Assembly (NCBI GenBank): GCA_001311565.1
Contig: BBBM01000007.1
Location: 20,828 to 84,827, forward strand
Direction: 5' to 3'
Source: Desulfothermus okinawensis JCM 13304
GTDB taxonomy: Bacteria > Desulfobacterota > Desulfovibrionia > Desulfovibrionales > Desulfothermaceae
DNA length: 64,000 nt
The notes under the pieces were generated by a model. That model was not told the DNA's origin, searched no databases, and saw nothing but the letters and a program-made list of their open reading frames with translations. The position numbers were made by a program, and so were the translations under genes. Shown one piece after another: positions 40,564 to 51,300 of this stretch (positions are counted from its first letter, which is position 1; every line of letters starts with the position of its first letter).

Positions 40564-41962
40564 ATGAGAGGCAAGTTAAAATGGGTTTTTTTTAATTGTT
40601 ATAACTGGTCTTTTAACAAATAGTGTATGGGCCAAAAATGTGAGCAAGGCCAAGGAATTTAGATTGGAGAGGAGTATGTCTAAACAGGCACAGGCGTGCA
40701 TTGAGTGTCACAAAATAGAAACCCCTGGTATTTTTGTTGATTGGGCAAACTCAAGACATGCCCATGCAAATATTTCCTGCATTGATTGTCACAGGGCAGA
40801 TCCAGTTGATCCTGATGTGAATAAAAAACACTTTAAGCAATATGAGAGAAGTGACATAAAGTGGGGGAGAAAAGAATACCGCGTCCCAATTGCTACAGTG
40901 GTTACACCAAAGGATTGTTCCAGATGCCATCCTGATGAGGCTAAAGAGTATTCCAGAAGTAAACATGCAAATACCTTAGAGATAATCTGGAAATTAGATC
41001 CATGGCTAAATCAGGGTATGAACAATGATTGGGAAAGGACAGCAGGTTGTTTTTACTGTCATGGGACTGTTATAAAACTGGATAAAGAGGGTGTGCCTGA
41101 TCCGTCCACCTGGCCAAATGTGGGAGTTGGACGACTAAATTTAGATGGCAGTTTTGGAAGTTGTACAAGTTGCCATACGCGTCACAGATTTTCCGTTGCA
41201 GATGCAAGGAGACCAGAGGCATGTGGCCAGTGCACTTAGGCCCTGATCATCCCCAGATGGAAATATACAAAGAGTCCAAGCATGGAGATATCTATGATGC
41301 ATTTAAACAGGAATATAATTTTAATGCAGCTCCCGGCACATGGACACCAGGGGTTGACTTTAGAGGACCTACATGTGCCTCGTGTCATATGTCAGGGGCT
41401 GGAAGTGTTCTCACAACCCATGATGTAACAGAACGTCTGTCCTGGGAGACCCAGGCACCTTTAACTATCAGACCTTCAGAATTTAAACCTTTTCCTGCAA
41501 AGACCAATTGGAAGGTGGAGAGGGATAAGATGAAAGAGATATGTATGCAGTGTCATGCAAAGAGCTGGGTTGATGACCATTATGTGAAGCTAGATCAGGT
41601 GGTGAAAAACTACAATGAAAATTATTTTAAACCAGCAAAGGCCATGCTTTCTAAGTTATATAAAAAGGGACTGTTAGATAAATCAAAGTATTTTGATGAA
41701 AAGCTGGAATGGGAATTTTATGAACTATGGCATCATGAAGGAAGAAGAGCTAGAATGGGTGCTGCAATGATGGCACCAGATTATAGCTGGTGGCATGGAT
41801 TTTATGAGTGCAAAAAAACGTTTTAATGAATTTATGCAAGAGGCAAATAGGCTCATATCCAGTGGCACAAAAGCTGAAAAATATGAATCCTTTCCTGGAA
41901 CAGGTGGAGATACTACAAGACCTCCCCAGATTTTTAAAAAAAATAGTTTTGTCTCTACTTGA
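40564..41962 (+). CDS. Octaheme cytochrome c, hydroxylamine oxidoreductase-like
   Basis: A periplasmic enzyme of about 465 residues with signal peptide (MRGKLKWVFLIVITGLLTNSVWA). Eight heme motifs are visible in order: CIECH, CIDCH, CSRCH, CFYCH, CTSCH, CGQC(H), CASCH and CMQCH. Landmarks GVGRLNLDGSFGSC, LGPDHPQMEIYKESKHGD and HHEGRRARMGAAMM match the Hao-like group. I see no clear crosslinking tyrosine of true hydroxylamine oxidases, so a reductive role with nitrite or hydroxylamine (epsilon-Hao type) is more likely. Breaks near 40587, 41234 and 41812. A terminator follows. Confidence 0.88.
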
Positions 41963-42006
41963 GACAAAAAGGGATGTCTCATTTTTTTTGAGACATCCCT
42001 TTTTTG
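41951..42006 (+). terminator. Tandem GAGACA hairpins / terminator
   Basis: Two adjacent hairpins: gtctc-tactt-gagac, overlapping the octaheme stop codon, and aagggatgtctca-tttttt-tgagacatccctt followed by T. The second is a strong terminator. The gagaca core recurs near 31290-31411. Confidence 0.85.
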
Positions 42007-42209
42007 TAGTGTTCCCTTGAGCTAGCTGGATCCTTTGCCAGAAAATAATATTGGTGTTGAGAGGATTACCAATGGATGGTAGAAGTTCATTTTGCCAGGG
42101 TATAGATGTTGCTATAAGGGTATGTAATTTATTAGCAATCTGATAATTGGCATTTAATTTGCTTGAGTTTAATCCGTTGAATTTAAAAATGTTAAAGTGG
42201 AGGTTGTAG

Positions 42210-43597
42210 ATGACAAAAAAAAGACAGGCTGGATCTTGGAGCAATACTGCAAAGAGACAAAGAAACCTATGCAATAGTTCCCCATATGGCAGGGGGATTT
42301 GTACCCCTGAGATCCTCAAAAACATAGCTCAAGTTGCTGAAAAATATAATGCAAAGGCAATTAAGGTAACTGGGGCACAGAGACTTGCTATTGTGGGACT
42401 GAATGAACAGGACCTAGAAAAAGTGTGGAAAGAGCTGGAGATGGGTCCTGGAGCTGCTGTTGGGATGTGTGTTAGGAGTGTAAAATTTTGTCCAGGTACC
42501 ATTTTGCAGACTTGGACAGCAGGATGCTGTGAAAATGGGTATGAAATTAGATGAGATGTATCATGGGTACAACCTACCTGCTAAGTTTAAAATTGGTGTC
42601 TCTGGATGTCCAAATTCCTGTGCTGATTCATGGATAAGGGATATTGGTCTTATTGGGACAAAGAAGGGATGGAAAGTTGTAGTGGGAGGAAATGGAGGTA
42701 GAAATCCCAGGATTGCACATCTATTTGCTGAAAACCTAAATGATGATGAAGCGTTAGGGCTTGTAAAAAGGATAATAGACTATTTTAAAGACCTTAAAAA
42801 TCCAGGTCGTATTGGAAAGTATATAAATGAGATTGGAGTGGAGGAATTCAAAAGGCAGATAGGGATATCTGAGTCCATTAGTGGAGAAGGCCAAGTTGAC
42901 CTTGGCCAGATTAATAAGAAAGCACTATATAACATAAGTTATGGCCTTTATGTTGTTGGTTCTGTAAAAGATGGTAAATTTAATGCACAGATTGCCAATA
43001 CTGTTATTCAGGTTACATCAAACCCACCTAAGATTTCAGTTACTTTAAACAAAGAAAATTTAACCCATGAATACATAAAAGCCAGTGGTGTTTTCAGTGT
43101 CTCAATACTGTCTCAAAATACCCCTCTGCCCTTTATTGGTAGATTTGGATTTCAATGTGGCAGAGATATAGATAAATTAAGTGGTGTTGAATATGTATTA
43201 GGGAAAACTGGTGCCCCTGTTATTTTAGAAAATGCATTAGCAGTAATAGAAGCTAAACTGGTCGATTCCCTTGACGTTGGAACACACACAATCTTTGTAG
43301 GCGAAGTAGTTGCATCAGATGTGGTAAAACAAGGAACCCCCATGACTTATGACTATTATCACAAGATAAAAAAAAGGTAAGGAGCCTAAAAATGCCCCAA
43401 CCTATAGGAGGGAACAGTCAACTAAATTTGAGGGGACCAGCGCAAAGTATAGTTGCAAGGTGTGTGGTTATATTTATGACCCAGAAAAAGGGGATCCAGA
43501 CAATGGAATAGAACCAGGGACAAAGTTTGAGGACCTTCCTGATGATTGGACATGTCCAATATGTGGGGCCTCAAAATCAGAGTTTGAAAAAAATTAA
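42210..43597 (+). CDS. Siroheme-type reductase domain fused to flavin reductase and rubredoxin
   Basis: About 460 residues and three domains. Residues 1-200 form a small nitrite/sulfite reductase-like siroheme-[4Fe-4S] domain: [23 protein letters not shown] and [18 protein letters not shown] give the four cluster cysteines. Residues 230-385 form an FMN-binding flavin reductase barrel ([37 protein letters not shown]). After APTYR a rubredoxin follows with [14 protein letters not shown] and [10 protein letters not shown]. The first two domains share one unbroken frame; the rubredoxin joins after removing one A from the run near 43369-43376. The latter two make a high-molecular-weight rubredoxin (Hrb), normally a NADH-dependent donor to flavodiiron proteins. 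Confidence 0.88.
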
Positions 43598-43624
43598 TAA
43601 GAGAACAATTAAGAGGAGGTAGTA

Positions 43625-44120
43625 ATGGAAAAGACTTTAAAAAAATTTAATGGATGCATTTGCTGGTGAGTCCCAGGCAAACAGGAGATATCTTGCATTT
43701 GCAAACAAGGCCGAAAAAGAAGGGTATCCTCAAATAGCAAAGCTATTTCGTGCGGCAGCAGAGGCAGAGACAGTTCATGCCCATTCCCACTTAAGGGTAA
43801 TGGGAGGGATTAATTCCACAAAGGAAAATTTAGAAGAGGCAATTAAAGGCGAGACCCATGAATTTAAGGCCATGTATCCAAAAATGATTGAAGAGGCAAA
43901 ACAAGAGGGCAACTCTCAGGCCATCAGGACATTTGAATATGCAAATGCAGTGGAGAAGGTACATGCTGAGCTTTTTGAAAAGGCCCTGAAAAATATGGAT
44001 AGTCAGGAAGATGTTGACTACTATGTATGCCCAGTATGCGGTTATACCTGTGAAAATGAGCCCCCTGAGAGGTGTCCTGTGTGCAATACTTTAAAGAAGG
44101 TATTTAAAAAGGTAGAATAA
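43625..44120 (+). CDS. rbr: Rubrerythrin (second copy)
   Basis: A 164-residue di-iron peroxidase: AFAGESQANRRY, AAEAETVHAHSHL, IKGETHEFKAMYP, YANAVEKVHAELF, then the rubredoxin part YVCPVCGYTCENEPPERCPVCNT. One break at the A run near 43637. agaggagg precedes the ATG. Lying 28 bp after the Hrb fusion, it may take electrons from that protein. Confidence 0.94.
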
Positions 44121-44138
44121 AAGGAAAGGGAGGTTGTT

Positions 44139-44325
44139 ATGGAAGAAAAGGAAGCATTGGTCATTTCTGCAATGAAAGATGCAGGAAAGCCTGTTAGGCC
44201 TGGAGATATAGCCAAAAAACTTGGAATTGATAGTAAAGAGGTATCAAAAATAATTAAAAAAATTAAGGGAAAAGGGCGTCGTTATATCTCCAAAAAGGTG
44301 TTACTATGCACCAAAAGAATCTTAA
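44139..44325 (+). CDS. Small winged-helix DNA-binding protein
   Basis: About 61 residues once one A is removed from the run near 44258: MEEKEALVISAMKDAGKPVRPGDIAKKLGIDSKEVSKIIKKL with ISPKRCYYAPKES at the end. The helix-turn-helix PGDIAKKLGIDSKEVSKII and the short wing are typical of small regulators near rubrerythrin genes. Directly downstream of rubrerythrin (18 bp). Confidence 0.72.
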
Positions 44326-44375
44326 ATAAAGGGCAGGGATATACCCTGCCCCTTCTATATATAAGGACAACTATT

Positions 44376-45402
44376 ATGGATTTGGGAAAGTTATATACCA
44401 CTGCAATGGGGGTTATGCCCCATACAGACGTTGATAGGGCCCTTGAATTGGCCATGTCTTTAGATGTTCCCTTCTGGCCCCAACTTCCCCTATATAATTT
44501 TTATGAGGACATGTATGTACAGGCGTCTGAAAATTTCCCAGGGATTATCCTTGATACACAGAATAGGACAATCAGGTTTTCCAAAGATAAGTTTTACGAA
44601 GAGCTACCAAATATAATAGAAAATTATGAAAATGAGGATATCTTTGATATTTCCAGTAAATATTCCGTAGTCTATCCAAAGTTTTTGAAAAAAAGATTTG
44701 AGTCAATATCCTGCAATAAGAGGACAAATGGAAGGTCCAATAAGTTTTGGATTTAATATTGTAGATGAAAATGATAGGCCAATTTTATTTGATGACGAAG
44801 TAAGGCCTTTTTTTATATGAATTTATGGCTAAAAGGGTAAATGTACAACTAGAGAGGCTAAAACAAAAAAAATAAAAATGCATTTATGTTTATAGATGAA
44901 CCAGGACTACAGTTTCTATTTAGTGCACTTTCTGGTTACAGTGACGTATTTGCAAAACAGGATATAGAGAGTTTTCTTTCTCAAATTAATAGGCCCAGGG
45001 GAATACATCTTTGTGGTAATCCAGACTGGGACTTTTGTTTGGTTTTGATATGGATATTGCGTCCATTGATATATACACCAACCAAAAAGTAATACCCCTA
45101 TATGGAAAATCCATTAAAAGTTTTTTTAGATAGGGGAGGGACTATAGTTTGGGGGATAGTTCCCACAAATTTTGAGCCCTTTGAAAAGGAGACCTTAGAC
45201 ACTTTAAAAAAAACTTTTAATGGATATCTGGAATTCTGTGTTAAAATCTGGAATTGATAGAGATGAGCTTATTTCAAAAAGTATGTTGTCTCCTGCTACA
45301 TGTTGTCTGGTAAATGAGGACAAAGAAAAGACTGTTGAAAAGGCGTTTTTACTACTTAAAAGACTGGCACAGGATTTAAAAGAAGAATATAAATTGACTT
45401 GA
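44376..45402 (+). CDS. MetE/uroporphyrinogen decarboxylase-like protein (frame-broken)
   Basis: About 340 residues of TIM-barrel type. MDLGKLYTTAMGVMPHTDVDRALELAM, VPFWPQLPL, IDEPGLQFLFSALSGY, IHLCGNPDWDFL and GIVPTNFEPF correspond to the uncharacterised methionine synthase/UROD-like group; HLCGNPDW carries potential zinc/substrate ligands. Breaks near 44690, 44809, 44872, 45030 and 45208. Possibly a corrinoid-dependent methyltransferase. A 9-bp hairpin gggcagggatataccctgccc sits before the gene. Confidence 0.65.
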
Positions 45403-45724
45403 TGGGTATGGAACTCTTATTTTCCATCCTTATTTTTTCTTGTTTCATCCTTCAATGGATTGCCTGGAGGATTAAACTACCTGCAATTTTATTTTTACTC
45501 TTATTTGGCATTTTAATAGGTCCTATCTACAAACTTTTTAATGCAGACACCTTTTTTTGGGAATTTTTTTATACCCATTTATCTCGTTGTCTGTTGGCAT
45601 AATTTTATTTGAAGGAAGTTTGAGTCTAAAGTTAAAGGAAGTAAAGGAAGTTATATCTGTTGTCAGAAGGTTAATTACAATTTGTTATCATCAAACAGGT
45701 AAAGGACTACTTGTAATTAGTTAA
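45402..45724 (+). pseudogene. Truncated Na+/H+ antiporter fragment
   Basis: The first about 90 residues of a CPA1-type cation:proton antiporter: ILQWIAWRIKLPAILFLLLFGILIGP and, after one T is removed near 45567, LSVGIILFEGSLSLKLKEV. The frame then runs into unrelated codons and stops at 45724, where a family member would go on for 300 or more residues. It starts by overlapping the upstream stop codon. Confidence 0.7.
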
Positions 45725-45745
45725 TTTTTCTATAAAATATAAGCC

Positions 45746-46206
45746 ATGTTGATAAGGAAGGTAAGATTGGACGATATAGATAGTTTTATTGAAGCCTATA
45801 TTGAAGCTTATTGGGATATGGCCAATTATAAGTACACAACAAGGGAAGAGGTGGAAAATTACTTTAAGTGGCTGTATCACAGGGACAAAGATGGATTTAT
45901 TCTTGCTGAAGATAATAATGAGATTGCTGGTTTTGCTGGAGCGGATACCAATTGGCTTGGTGTAGATGGGGAAAAAAATTTTGGAGATCCATGAAATTTT
46001 TGTGCTTCCTAAGTTTAGGGAAAAAGATATTGGTTACAAGCTTCTAATGGAATGTCTAGCTTATGGAAAAAGACGTGGAAGCGTCTTGCTGAACTCTGGG
46101 TTGGTCGGAAAAATTATAAATCAATAAAGTTTTATGAAAAATGTGGCTTTGAAAGGGCCGGGGAAAGGGGAAAATGGCTAAGAATGATAAAATTGTTGGA
46201 CTCTTG
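45746..46206 (+). CDS. GNAT family N-acetyltransferase (frame-broken)
   Basis: About 150 residues: MLIRKVRLDDIDSFIEAYIEAYWDM, ILAEDNNEIAGFAGA, IHEIFVLPKFREKDIGYKLL and, after a break near 46078, SIKFYEKCGFERAGERGKW. The acetyl-CoA binding core and final YEKCGF are typical of GNAT proteins. It overlaps the M20 peptidase gene by 33 bp, suggesting a shared acetylation/deacetylation pathway. Substrate unknown. Confidence 0.8.
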
Positions 46207-47155
46207 AAAAGACTGGTTGAAATTGAGTCCCCCAGTAAACAGGAAGATGAGATTAAAAAAATTTGTCAAGGATTATTTAACCAACTTAGGATATAAAGTA
46301 GTTGAAGGTACAAATTATGTGGCCACTAAAGCTGATTCAGATCTCATAGTGGCAACCCATATGGATACTGTTCCTGTTAAAAAGAAATTTTTCCATGATG
46401 GAACTTATGCATATGGGACTGGGGTTTGCGATGCAAAGGCAAGTGTTGCTGCTATGTTGCTTGCAGCTGAAAATAATTTAAGCTACACCCTTGCTTTTTT
46501 TTTGTGATGAAGAGGAAGACGGCTCTGGATCTAAGGAATTTGTCAGGAATTGGAACCTAGGGAAATACGCAGTTGTAATGGAGCCAACTGACCTTAAAAT
46601 TGCATCTAAACATTGGGGTAGTTTTGAACTCTTTGTAGATGTTCAGGGAAAACCTGCCATGGTGCCATGTCTGAAAGTGGAATTAATGCTATAGAAAAGG
46701 CCCTGGACATATATAATCGTCTCAAGGGGCTAGGCTTAAATATCAATCCCTTAAAGATAAGAGGTGGTTCAGATGAATATGTGATTCCCCATAATTGTCA
46801 AATTGATTTTGAAGTATTTATTGGACCAGGAGAAGATGGTTCTGATTATCTAGAGAAAATAAAATTTTTAGAGGAGCTATGTAACTATCAAGTAGACAAC
46901 TATTTTACTGGTTATATTAGTAAAGAAGTGGTCCATTATTTGGAAAGTGCGATAAAACACGCACAATTGCCTGTTGCTTATACTGAGATGAAGTCTTGGA
47001 CAGATAGTTTGAACTTGAAAGAAAGATTTGATGTGGTAGTTTGGGGGCCTGGCTCATTGGATGATTGTCACACTATGAGAGAAAAAGTTAAAATAGATGA
47101 TGTAAAAAAGGCAGCACACACATTGGTCCATTTGAGCGAGGAGCCTATAACTTGA
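46174..47155 (+). CDS. M20 family amidohydrolase (LysK/ArgE-like), frame-broken
   Basis: About 325 residues: IVATHMDTVP with the first zinc histidine, GTGVCDAKASVAAMLLA, CDEEEDGSGS with the catalytic glutamates, a dimerisation domain with KPAHGAMSES (one C missing in the sequence near 46664), and WGPGSLDDCHT, the final zinc ligand region. It resembles LysK/ArgE deacylases acting on carrier-bound or acetylated amino acids. Breaks near 46256, 46494-46502 and 46664. Confidence 0.8.
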
Positions 47156-47232
47156 TTAGCGTCAAATTTACTAGGATTGGCTAGATACCCTTCTGTTTTT
47201 TTTACGCTAACTGTCCCTGGTGGCCAGTTTTT

Positions 47233-47655
47233 TTAATTTGATCCAAGAATAGTAACAGTTATTTTTCTGTCCCTTGGATGTATGTCATGGTTAATAAGTA
47301 CTACCTGTTGCCATGTACCAAGGATCAGCTTTCCATTTCTGATACTAAGGGATATAGAAGGACCAATTATGGCAGCTTGGACATGACTGTGGCCATTTCC
47401 ATCATGCCATGTTTTCTCATGTTCATAAAATCTATCTGGAGGAGCTATTTCATTTATTGCTCTTTTTAAGTCCTCTACCACCCCAGGCTCATATTCAATG
47501 GTGGTTATGGAGCCAGTTGAGCCTATTGAGGTAACATGCAATACCCCATCTTTGATATTTGATTTAGATACTGTATCTTTAAGTATCTGGGTTATGTCTT
47601 TTATATCAATTCCTCTTTCCATTCTTATGGAAAAATCACTGAAATATAAATTCAT
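47233..47655 (-). CDS. yjbQ: YjbQ family protein (UPF0047)
   Basis: An intact 140-residue protein: VTSIGSTGSITTIEYEPGVVEDL, HDGNGHSHVQAAIIGPS and GTWQQVVLINHD, with the conserved histidines and the GNGH.H pattern. The family has weak secondary thiamine-phosphate synthase activity in E. coli, with an uncertain main function. It converges on the M20 gene and is followed upstream by the Thr-editing-domain gene. Confidence 0.93.
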   Translation of the reverse strand: MNLYFSDFSIRMERGIDIKDITQILKDTVSKSNIKDGVLHVTSIGSTGSITTIEYEPGVVEDLKRAINEIAPPDRFYEHEKTWHDGNGHSHVQAAIIGPSISLSIRNGKLILGTWQQVVLINHDIHPRDRKITVTILGSN

Positions 47656-47713
47656 TTTTCCTTCCCCTGGTTGAGTATCAAATTAGCTAATAAAAAAATA
47701 CTTACAGTGGATA

Positions 47714-48122
47714 TTAAAAACTCTTATAAATTCTTGCCAATGGATCACCTGGTGCCTTAATCTCTAAGTCATTAAAATATCCATAAGGAGACATAACTGC
47801 TTCATATCCTGCATTATTTAATCTTTTAAGTGCATTATCAAAAAGTTTTTTTTGCCAAATCTGGCTCTGCCTTTTCCTCCCCTAAATGTGAAAAAGAATG
47901 GAGTACAATCCTCTTTGTATTCCATTTGCGTGCAAGCCATTTCACATTTTTAACTAGCTTGGTCTCTGCTGAGCTACCTGGTTTAACATCCTGGGGTTCA
48001 ACATGTATAAAAGCAACCACTACTTTTTCATATGTTTCTGCTTTGGCCTGACCTGCCTGTTCAATGGTTTTAATTGAAGGATTCCATGCAAATACATCAC
48101 AATACCATAGAAGAAGCCGCAT
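47714..48122 (-). CDS. Stand-alone threonyl-tRNA synthetase editing domain-like protein
   Basis: About 135 residues. MRLLLWYCDVFAWNPSIKT, VAFIHVEPQD, KLVKNVKWLARKWNTKRIVLHSFSHLGE and GYFNDLEIKAPGDPLARI match the archaeal-type ThrRS editing domain, a D-aminoacyl-tRNA deacylase-like fold that clears serine from tRNA-Thr. One break at the A run near 47847. The ATG at 48122 fits a ttggag site; the upstream TTG is inside that site. Confidence 0.85.
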
Positions 48123-48193
48123 TTTTTTATGCTCCAATTTATTAAGTCATTTTTAAAATAAATTACCTTTTATCCAGGTTTTGAACTTATAAA

Positions 48194-48216
48194 TAATTAG
48201 TCGACGCTTAAAAAGT
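48194..48216 (-). repeat. 23-bp repeat, right copy (inverted)
   Basis: Reverse complement of 6034-6056 across 23 bases, including GTCGAC. Lies in the intergenic space just upstream of the ThrRS-editing-like gene. Confidence 0.7.
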
Positions 48217-48239
48217 GTATTTTAAAATTTTTGTCTAAA

Positions 48240-48259
48240 TTTGTCTGAAACAGTATAAA
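48240..48259 (+). repeat. 20-bp direct repeat, left copy
   Basis: tttgtctgaaaca(g)tataaa recurs at 53602-53621 with one mismatch. The two copies flank the sensor kinase/radical SAM/phosphoesterase operon. Confidence 0.6.
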
Positions 48260-48350
48260 TATAGGACCACAGTTCACAAATCACCAATAACAATCTTCAA
48301 ACATGCAAACGTTTCAACATGTTCACATTAAAATTTTATTCATACTATTA

Positions 48351-48380
48351 TTGACTTATAGGTTCACAATCCTGTATATT
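48351..48380 (+). promoter_or_regulatory. Sigma-70-type promoter for the sensor kinase operon
   Basis: TTGACT at 48351-48356 and TATATT at 48375-48380 with 18-bp spacing, only a few bases before the ATG at 48389. Transcription would start at or near the start codon, giving a leaderless or nearly leaderless mRNA; no ribosome site is visible. Confidence 0.5.
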
Positions 48381-48388
48381 ACGTTCAT

Positions 48389-51300
48389 GAAAAACAAACT
48401 GGTTTTCTTGTTATTCCTTTTGTTTTTTTACAGCAACACTTTATGCAGCCCCACCAAAAGAGATCCATGTAGTTGGAAGTAAGTCATATGCCCCTTTTAT
48501 TTTTTTTAGATGCAAACAAAGAGCCTAAAGGCATATTTGTTGATCTATAGATTTTATGGTCAAAAAAAAACAATGTAAAGGTGAAATTTGACCTAATGCC
48601 ATGGAACAAGGCCCTTTCCTTAGTTAAACAAAGGGACAATTATGTTATATGTGGTTTTTTTCTACAGCAAAGAGCGGACAAAATATTATGATTTTTCAAA
48701 ACCATATCTAAAAATTGATACAAGCGTATTTTTTTCACAAAGATATATATGGTATAAAAGATTTGGACTCACTGGCTGGTTTTAATATTGGGATTGTAAA
48801 AGGTGACTTTGCATATGAATTTGTAAAACAAAAACATCCTGAATATACTATAACTCTATTTGATAGTGTTGATGATTTATTTAAAGCAGCATTTAATAAT
48901 GATATTAAAGTATTCATAATGGATAAACCAGTAGGCCTATTCTTTTTATCGCAAAATAAAAAGGGGAATCAATTTAAGGTCTCAACAAATCCAATATATT
49001 CTCAAGAGGTGGTTGCAGGGGTTAAAAAAAGGAAACAAAGAACTTATTGAGTTGATTAATCTTGGATTTTCTAAAATAACTGAAAAAGAAAAAAAATAAT
49101 ATATTAAAAGAATGGCAGGGTACACAACTAATTGATATAAAAAAAATTTACTATTCCAATATTAATATTATTGACCGTAACGATTGGATTTTTTTGTATG
49201 GAACTTTCTTTTGCAAAAGAAAGTAACTGAGAAGACAAAGGAATTAAATGACCTAAATGAAAAATTGGAGATTATTTTACATTCCATAGGTGATGCCTTA
49301 ATAGTAACAGATTTCCAGGGCAAAATTACCCTTATGAATTCTGTTGCTGAACAATTAACAGAATGGAAATTAGAAGATGCCATTGGAAGAGATTTAAAAG
49401 AAGTTTTTAATATAGTTAATGGAATTACATTGAAACCTGCAAAAGATCCAGTAAAAAAAGGTCTTTGAAACAGGCAAGGTTCAGGGCCTCGCAAATCATA
49501 CACTACTTATCTCAAAAAAATGGCAAAACATATCATATTGCTGATTCAGCTGCACCAATAGTTGACAACAATAATTATATAATAGGATGTGTGCTTATAT
49601 TTAGAGATGTATCAGAGGAATACAGAAAAAAATCAAAGAATTAAAAAGCAGCAGCAATTGATAGAAAGGGCGTGTGATATAGCAAAGATTGCAATATCTG
49701 AATTTGACAATAATGGTAACTTGGTATTTGCTAATAGTATTGCATATTCTTTGTTTGAGCTAGAACCAGGGATAAAAATTACCAGAGACCTATTACTTAA
49801 AATTGTCCTTCCTGAGGATAAACAGAATGTGAAAAATCAATTAAAAAAAATTAGCCCAGGGAGAGTTTGTTATTCTAAATTTCAAATTTCGAGGGCCCAA
49901 ATCAAAGCTTGTAAAGGAAATATTCGCAACTGGAGAGCTTGATAAATCAACTAAAAATGGAGTTCTAGTTGGTCAGGATATTACATATTTTAGCAAGTTA
50001 AAGGAGAAACTAATCCAGAGTGAAGAAAAATATAGGGCCATTTTTGACCAAGCTCCACTTGGATTAATAGTCTATGACAAAGATACCACAATAACTGAAT
50101 GTAATGAATCGTTTGCAAAAGGTATTGGTACTAAAAGGGAAAATCTCATTGGCTTTAATATGAAGGCCAATCTCAAAAACAAGGGAGTTCTTCAGGCAAT
50201 TTTAGATTCTCTAGAAAAAGGAATAGGAATCTATGAAGGGGAATATGCGTCTGTGTTAGGGGTAAGAACTGCGTATGTCAGAGGCATCTTTAAAGGAATT
50301 AAAGATGACAAAAACCAGATAGTTGGAGGTGTGGGGATAGTCCAGGACTTAACAGAGATAGAAAAGCATAGACAAGAGTTGTTTAAGCTGGAAAAATTAG
50401 AAAGTATTGGCACCTTGGCTGGTGGAATTGCTCATGATTTTAACAACCTGCTTACTGGAATCTTTGGTCAGATAAATCTTGCAAAGGGTAAATTAGAGCC
50501 ATCTCATCCCAGTTATGAAAATCTCACAAAGGCAGAAGAGGTCCTTGATAGGGCACAGAGGATAACAAATCAACTTCTATCTCTCACCAAAGGATGGGAA
50601 CCTCTGAAAGAACTCATTGATCTCAGAAAATTTTTAAAATCAATTACTGAATTTGACCTAAGTGGAAGTAAGGTCAAGCCTATATATAAATTCCCAGGAG
50701 AAATTTGGTCAGTTATGGGAGATATCTCACAACTAGAGAGGGCACTATCTAACATCATAATCAATGCCAAGCAGGCCATGGAACAAGGTGGTACATTGGA
50801 AATATCCCTATCAAACAAAAAAAATAGAAGAAGACCAAATCCCAGGCCTACGTAAAGGAGAATATGTATTTGTGGAGATAAAAGACACTGGTCCTGGAAT
50901 AGATGAAGATGCTTTAGACAGAATATTTGATCCATTTTTTACCACAAAGCCAACTGGTACTGGGCTTGGGCTTACCGCTTCATTTTCCATTATAAAAAAA
51001 GCATGGGGGAACTATAATAGTTAATTCTAAAAAGGGAGTTGGAACCAAATTCATCATATATCTTCCAGCCACAAAGGAGAAAAGGCCAAAATTAAAAGAG
51101 CCAGATGATAGAGTAAAAAAATTCAGCCAAACAAGGGAAAATCCTTTTTTTTAGATGATGAACAGATGCTACAGGATATTGTTAAGGAAGCACTCAGCAT
51201 GTATGGATTATCTGTGGATGTGGCTTCAACTGGACAAGAAGCAATAGATAAATACAAAGATGCACACAAAAGGGGTGATCCATATGATCTTGTTATAATG

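Noticed and set aside
44331..44351. Terminator after the winged-helix gene
   Set aside because: A good hairpin exists but no T tract follows, so termination is not supported; it could be a regulatory hairpin of the next gene.
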